A stretch of DNA of 64,000 nucleotides from Ashinkailepas kermadecensis (Eukaryota > Arthropoda > Thecostraca > Neolepadidae), in NCBI GenBank assembly GCA_034440615.1, contig JAOTOM010005103.1:680001-744000 (forward strand), written 5' to 3'. Made by a program: the position numbers and the translations under genes. The stretch's first letter is position 1, and every line of letters begins with the position of its first letter. Positions 59,620 through 64,000 of the stretch are shown piece by piece. The notes below the pieces were generated by a model. The model searched no databases and had not been told where the DNA came from. It was given only the letters and a program-made list of their open reading frames with translations.

Positions 59620-61130
59620 AGTTATGTACGTTTGCGGTATATCCCACCAACTGTCGTCCGTTTCAGCCCCAGGCTGTGCGTAGTCATATCGCAGCAGATA
59701 CACCTTTTTGCGTCCAATTTCGCCGCCTGTGCATCAATTTCATCGATAAGCCCATCCATTTTCGACAGTTCGGCGTGGCGCATCCAATTTACAAATCACA
59801 GGTCCACCTTTGGCCCAGCAGCATTCATTTTGGTACTAGTGCAGCCTATTCCGGCAGAACTGCATTCGAATTCATATTTGCAGTGAATATTTCGACATGA
59901 GTGGATAATTCAATGAGAGTGCGATGAATTTCGGCAGAGTGCAAGCAAGTTCGACGTGGAAAATACTCCGCTAAAATACTTGTTTTTGTCACATTTGGTT
60001 AAATATGTATCCATTGTCTAATAAAGGTGATTTTTTTAACGTTTCATGTATGTAATTGTATATGCAATACATAATGCGACATTGGTCATCGGGTAGTTGC
60101 TAAGCGGCGCGTCTCAGCATGGTAACGCACTCAACCAATCGGAAGCCAGTAATATTTATTTCAAGCCGAGCATGCTGCAACCACAAGGTCACAGCTCGTC
60201 TAGACGTCGTCATGCCACGTGGCGAAGGACGTGCGAGGAGGCGGTACAGGAACCCAACCGAATTGGGGAAAGATGGGCAATCATCAATGTTCATCTTTCT
60301 GGGTACTTCCTGCCGGTCTGCGCAGCCCGTGAGAACATTATCGACTAAGTGACTGTCGCCCACGGACTAGGTGACTTTGCTGTACACCCTGTGCTCTGGC
60401 GTGTAAGTACACGGTATGTGCCCTTCATTGCGAGCACTTCGCTGTTTGTACCCTTCGTTGTAAGACGTTCATGCGAAATTAATGACATTTTCAAATACAT
60501 GTTATTTGCATATCGGAATATTTCTACACATGCGCAAGTTTAAAGTGCATACGGTTTCAACATAGCCAGCAATTTTAATTTTTGCACGACAAAGGAATGC
60601 ATATTGTCCAATAAAAGACCAAATTTTAACGTTTTATGTACATAATGCAATAGCGGCCAGTGGGCTGTTTCCTTAGACATCACTTCCAGATTTAAACGAG
60701 GGTGGGGAAGGGGTTAAAAACTACCCTCTAGTCAGTAGTGGTCGGTTCAGTATCGCAGTGCCGGAATAACGAGTTGACGCTTCAGAATATGTAGAAGTAA
60801 GCCGTTATCGTAAAAAGCCCAACTAGAATTGGAGGTTATACGCAGATGCGTTTGTATTGACCAAAGTTTTCATTTTTGAACCGTAATTTCTGCATCAAAT
60901 ATGGTTGCACACAGCCGAAATCGGTTGTTGCCGTGCTGAAACAAGCCTGCATGCCGGATACCATGCTCACTTCACTGAATTATAATGCACTATGCCGAAA
61001 TTGATTGCACTATTTTTGAAATGCACGCTGCCCGGCCGAATTTCTCCGTCTAATTCGGACGCAACGTGCTGAAACACCGAATTTCGATGCGCCTAATACT
61101 GAAATCCGTGCAGTTTGTTCAAACTTGCAC
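59620..61130. mobile_element. Possible foldback-like element
   Basis: 59640-59945 contains many short TTCG/CAATTT/GTGCA words. 60740-61130 contains similar words in the reverse complement (GGACGCAACGTGCTGAAACA, GCCGAAATTGATTGCAC). Between them, 60000-60065 and 60605-60650 are diverged direct copies (both TTTTAACGTTT(C/T)ATGTA). The arrangement recalls foldback elements with repeat-rich inverted arms. No transposase seen. Confidence 0.3.
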
Positions 61131-61470
61131 GCAAAACGGTGTAGTTCAACGAAAGCCGTGGTGGGTCAGGACGCAAGAGCGGCTTCGGCGGCATGAGTGC
61201 ATACGGGCCAACCAGGCGGATGCATGTTTTTACAAATGACTGCAAACTGCAGGCGATGCATTGACTCATTTTGGGGATGGAAGAGTTTGTGATGGAAATA
61301 CGCACGAAGTTATTTTAAACGAGATAGGTGGCAAAGGCAGAAATATAAGTGATGCTTCGAACCACGTTACGCTCTTGATGAGTACACATGGGAACACGTG
61401 AGCCGCCAATGGCTATCTGCACATTAGTTACTACAGTTGTCAGATGGTCGTTAGCGTTCAGTGCGCCATA

Positions 61471-61686
61471 ATGCTGACCGATATCCAGAAGGGACCCCTA
61501 GTCTGTCTGATGGAGCGGGGAGTTCCCATAGTTAGGACTGCAGAATAATTGGGAGTTTCTTGCGAAACTGTGAGACTTTGGTGGAAAAGATACCAGGAAG
61601 AAAGAGAAACAGGATTGCAGTCAAGAAAGAAGACGTGCGGCAGAAAATGCGTGACTACCCCGGAAGAGGACGGGGCAATTGTCTCG
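61471..61686 (+). pseudogene. Tc1/mariner-like transposase N-terminal fragment
   Basis: The frame reads MLTDIQKGPLVCLMERGVPI, then a TAA after about 25 codons, then LGVSCETVRLWWKRYQEE and [10 protein letters not shown]. This is the double helix-turn-helix DNA-binding region of a Tc1/mariner transposase, inactivated by the stop. It is followed by intervening sequence and AT microsatellites. Confidence 0.65.
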
Positions 61687-61832
61687 GTAAGCTGAATTGT
61701 TGAGATCGCAATATATGCATATATTGATATCCGTTATCATGCAAAAGAAGCTATTAAAACGTTTAATCATTAGGCCGCTATCACGGAAATCCCTGAGGGG
61801 AGGCTCTCCAAACCCTGCCGGCCCAGCAAGGG

Positions 61833-62106
<274 letters not shown>

Positions 62107-62109
62107 TAT

Positions 62110-63144
62110 ATTTTGCGGGGCTTTGTGGAGTCTTTCAAAGATAATTCAATGTGCACGCATAGTTTAATCCTTAACAAGAAGTCATGATAATATTTCTCAC
62201 TAGTCTGTACTGGATGCGTTTTAAAAAGTGATATATACATCCAGCTGTATTATCTGTTTCTATAATTCGTAGCGTTTATTGGAGATGTTCCTTTGGATAG
62301 AAACCGCTCTAAGTGGTATGAGGTAAAGGAATTTGAATGCTACGGAGTTATGGGAAGAAGCCTCTCTCTCTCTCTCTCTACTTGGATTCCTCAAGTGTTA
62401 AATATGTGCATACCGTACCAAAATCTACGCATGAACCTTAGCTACGAGCCCTCGTCCATAGTTCATGCCAGCGACCTTCAATTAACCTGCGTACCGGCAG
62501 GTCTCCAAATAACACGAACCAGGTAGTATTCCACTCCCCTAAGATTTTGGAAACTTGTTCAAGCTAGAAACACGAATTTGGAGTGAAGATTAGGGATGTA
62601 GTGAACTCGCTGCAGTACGCATTTGACGACCCGAGGTAAATGCCTTCAGGATCGAATGAGGTTAACCGATTGGCCACCGCGCCACGCCGCGTCGACGAAA
62701 CCTTGTGTGGCGGTCGGCCGGCAGCCGGTCGGTCGATTTTGCACCACCACAGTCTCTATATTTGTCAACTGATTTGAACAATTATTGTTGCATGTGATGC
62801 ACTTTTCAACGTTAAAGCAAGCGACACGATTTAATTACGATATCCTTGCCCATTTATGAGATATCCTCGAAAATAGAAGGTGTGGCCGGGTTCCTCCTCC
62901 CCCATCTGAAGCGCATGCTAGTCTTGAAAAGTGGGGACCTACATCCTGACACAAATTATGGAACAGAGCACGCTGAATGTCGGGCTGATGCACTTTAGGA
63001 GACAGCTTGCATGTTCAAATGTGTCAAATTGCTGCGCACGAAAACGAATACGTGCTACCGGAATGTATTCGTATTAACCTGTGATTAGCACACGTGTTTA
63101 CCTGTGATCAGATCAGACAGTCATTGTAGTCATTACCACTTAAC
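62110..63144. other. Non-coding stretch, nothing recognised
   Basis: No ORF with a known domain. A short CT tract lies at about 62363-62377. Confidence 0.5.
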
Positions 63145-63179
63145 ATGCAAATACGACGCTCTGTTATTACAGCACATGT

Positions 63180-63453
63180 TTGCGATTCACAGATATGTGC
63201 TCTTCCGTGGCCGGCGAAATATCAGGACTTAAACCCAATTGAAAATGTTTGGGGGCTTATGGTCACCGAGCTGGAGGAGGAGCTGCGCCACCCAGTACGC
63301 CAGCTAAGCGCGGACAACCTGTGGGATGCCGTCAAGCGGAAATTGGAGGAGCTACGTGGGAGACCAAACTACTTCCGACGGCCGGCAGCCTCGGTCAGAT
63401 CCCGACTGACCGAGTGCGTTCACGAGGCCGGTGGTCACACGCCGCCCTATTGA
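63180..63453 (+). pseudogene. Tc1/mariner-like transposase C-terminal fragment
   Basis: The frame reads LPWPAKYQDLNPIENVWGLM, then NLWDAVKRKLEELR, and ends in TGA. WPxxxxDLNPIENxW is the hallmark of DDE transposases of the Tc1/mariner type, with the final catalytic Glu in PIEN. Only the last 90 or so residues remain. It may be the other end of the same old copy as 61471-61686, but the middle catalytic part is not visible. Confidence 0.8.
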
Positions 63454-63459
63454 ACTACC

Positions 63460-64000
63460 TTCAAAGCCGTGAACTAATACAGGTGGCTTGGGTTCGAGTG
63501 TTTCTTTTCACTTGAAATGTATCACATGCAATGAATTGGATCCCGCCTATGGTGCAAGCGGCAACAAGCGCTTCCGGGTAAGACAGTAACACCATATATA
63601 TAAAAAAAACGTCAGGTCCAGGCCGGAATGAAGCTTGCAGAGGCAGCAATCGTGAGACAACACATACACGAACATGCGCATACACATGCACACGGGGACA
63701 GAAGCACACACGAATACACACAAACATATCCTCCCCCACACACGCGTATGATATGCACACAAGCGTACAGCCACCATTTCGCAATGGGGTTGGCCACTTC
63801 TCGGAGAGAGTCCGCATCAATCCAAAAATCCCAAAAGTTCTCGGATATCGACCAGTATTTTAGGTGTCCAGCAAGCCAAGCAAATGGCATAATCACGACA
63901 CATGTTCCCCACACGCCACACATAATCCTCACACATGCGGCTCCCGTTATTAATATAAATTGCTCACCAGAATCAATATATTCGTGCTCAGTCGTCAGAG
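63460..64000. other. Non-coding right end, nothing recognised
   Basis: Contains CA-rich low complexity (63660-63770). Overlapping minus-strand ORFs have no domain. Confidence 0.5.

Noticed and set aside
60097..60348. ORF pair near 60.1-60.35 kb as a gene
   Set aside because: Open in both strands with no domain; lies inside the possible foldback-like element.
63612..63932. Hydrophobic minus-strand ORF as the tetraspanin TM1/TM2 exon
   Set aside because: It lacks the conserved N-terminal tetraspanin pattern and suitable splice sites, and much of it is CA-rich low complexity.

Overview
This window looks like animal nuclear DNA, most likely from an arthropod. It has short exons with GT/AG splice sites and long introns, no operons, and a very heavy load of microsatellites and minisatellites. 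Two innexin-type gap-junction genes resemble arthropod innexins, for example in the VFPRLSKCTFHRYGPSG block. A crustacean is my best guess from the tandem-repeat load and the GC-rich third codon positions of the real exons, but that is inference.

Layout. (1) 7407-11322, minus strand: the first two coding exons of an innexin ('innexin B'); the rest lies beyond the left edge. (2) About 14812-15189, plus strand: a weakly supported two-exon tail of an unknown gene. (3) 21630-30471, plus strand: a complete six-exon innexin ('innexin A', 370 codons plus stop with every splice phase matching). A and B are divergent paralogues 10.3 kb apart. (4) 43045-57151, minus strand: four internal exons of a tetraspanin, from TM3 through the large extracellular loop into TM4; the N-terminal exons (TM1 and TM2) and the last exon were not found. 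The rest is intergenic or intronic DNA, largely tandem repeats, including an 85-bp satellite of about 70 copies (46.3-52.2 kb) and a 30-bp satellite (52.3-53.3 kb) inside one tetraspanin intron.

Mobile elements: a TTAA-flanked piggyBac-like non-autonomous element (6.1-7.1 kb); a Penelope-like fragment (34.2-35.5 kb) with inverted arms, a frameshifted GIY-YIG endonuclease remnant and one hammerhead-ribozyme motif per arm; a non-LTR reverse-transcriptase C-terminal tail (39.1-39.3 kb) followed by a hammerhead-like fold; two Tc1/mariner transposase remnants (61.5 and 63.2 kb); several MITE- or SINE-like pieces.

Most striking observation: at least three minisatellites (63-bp before innexin A exon 1, 51-bp before innexin A exon 5, 64-bp before the third tetraspanin exon seen here) have units made of the end of the preceding non-coding sequence, a 3' splice site and the first few bases of the exon they abut. 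They are arrays of duplicated exon starts. They create in-frame alternative acceptors (17 residues per unit in innexin A exon 5) and, if transcribed, a series of short upstream ORFs starting with the same codons as innexin A.
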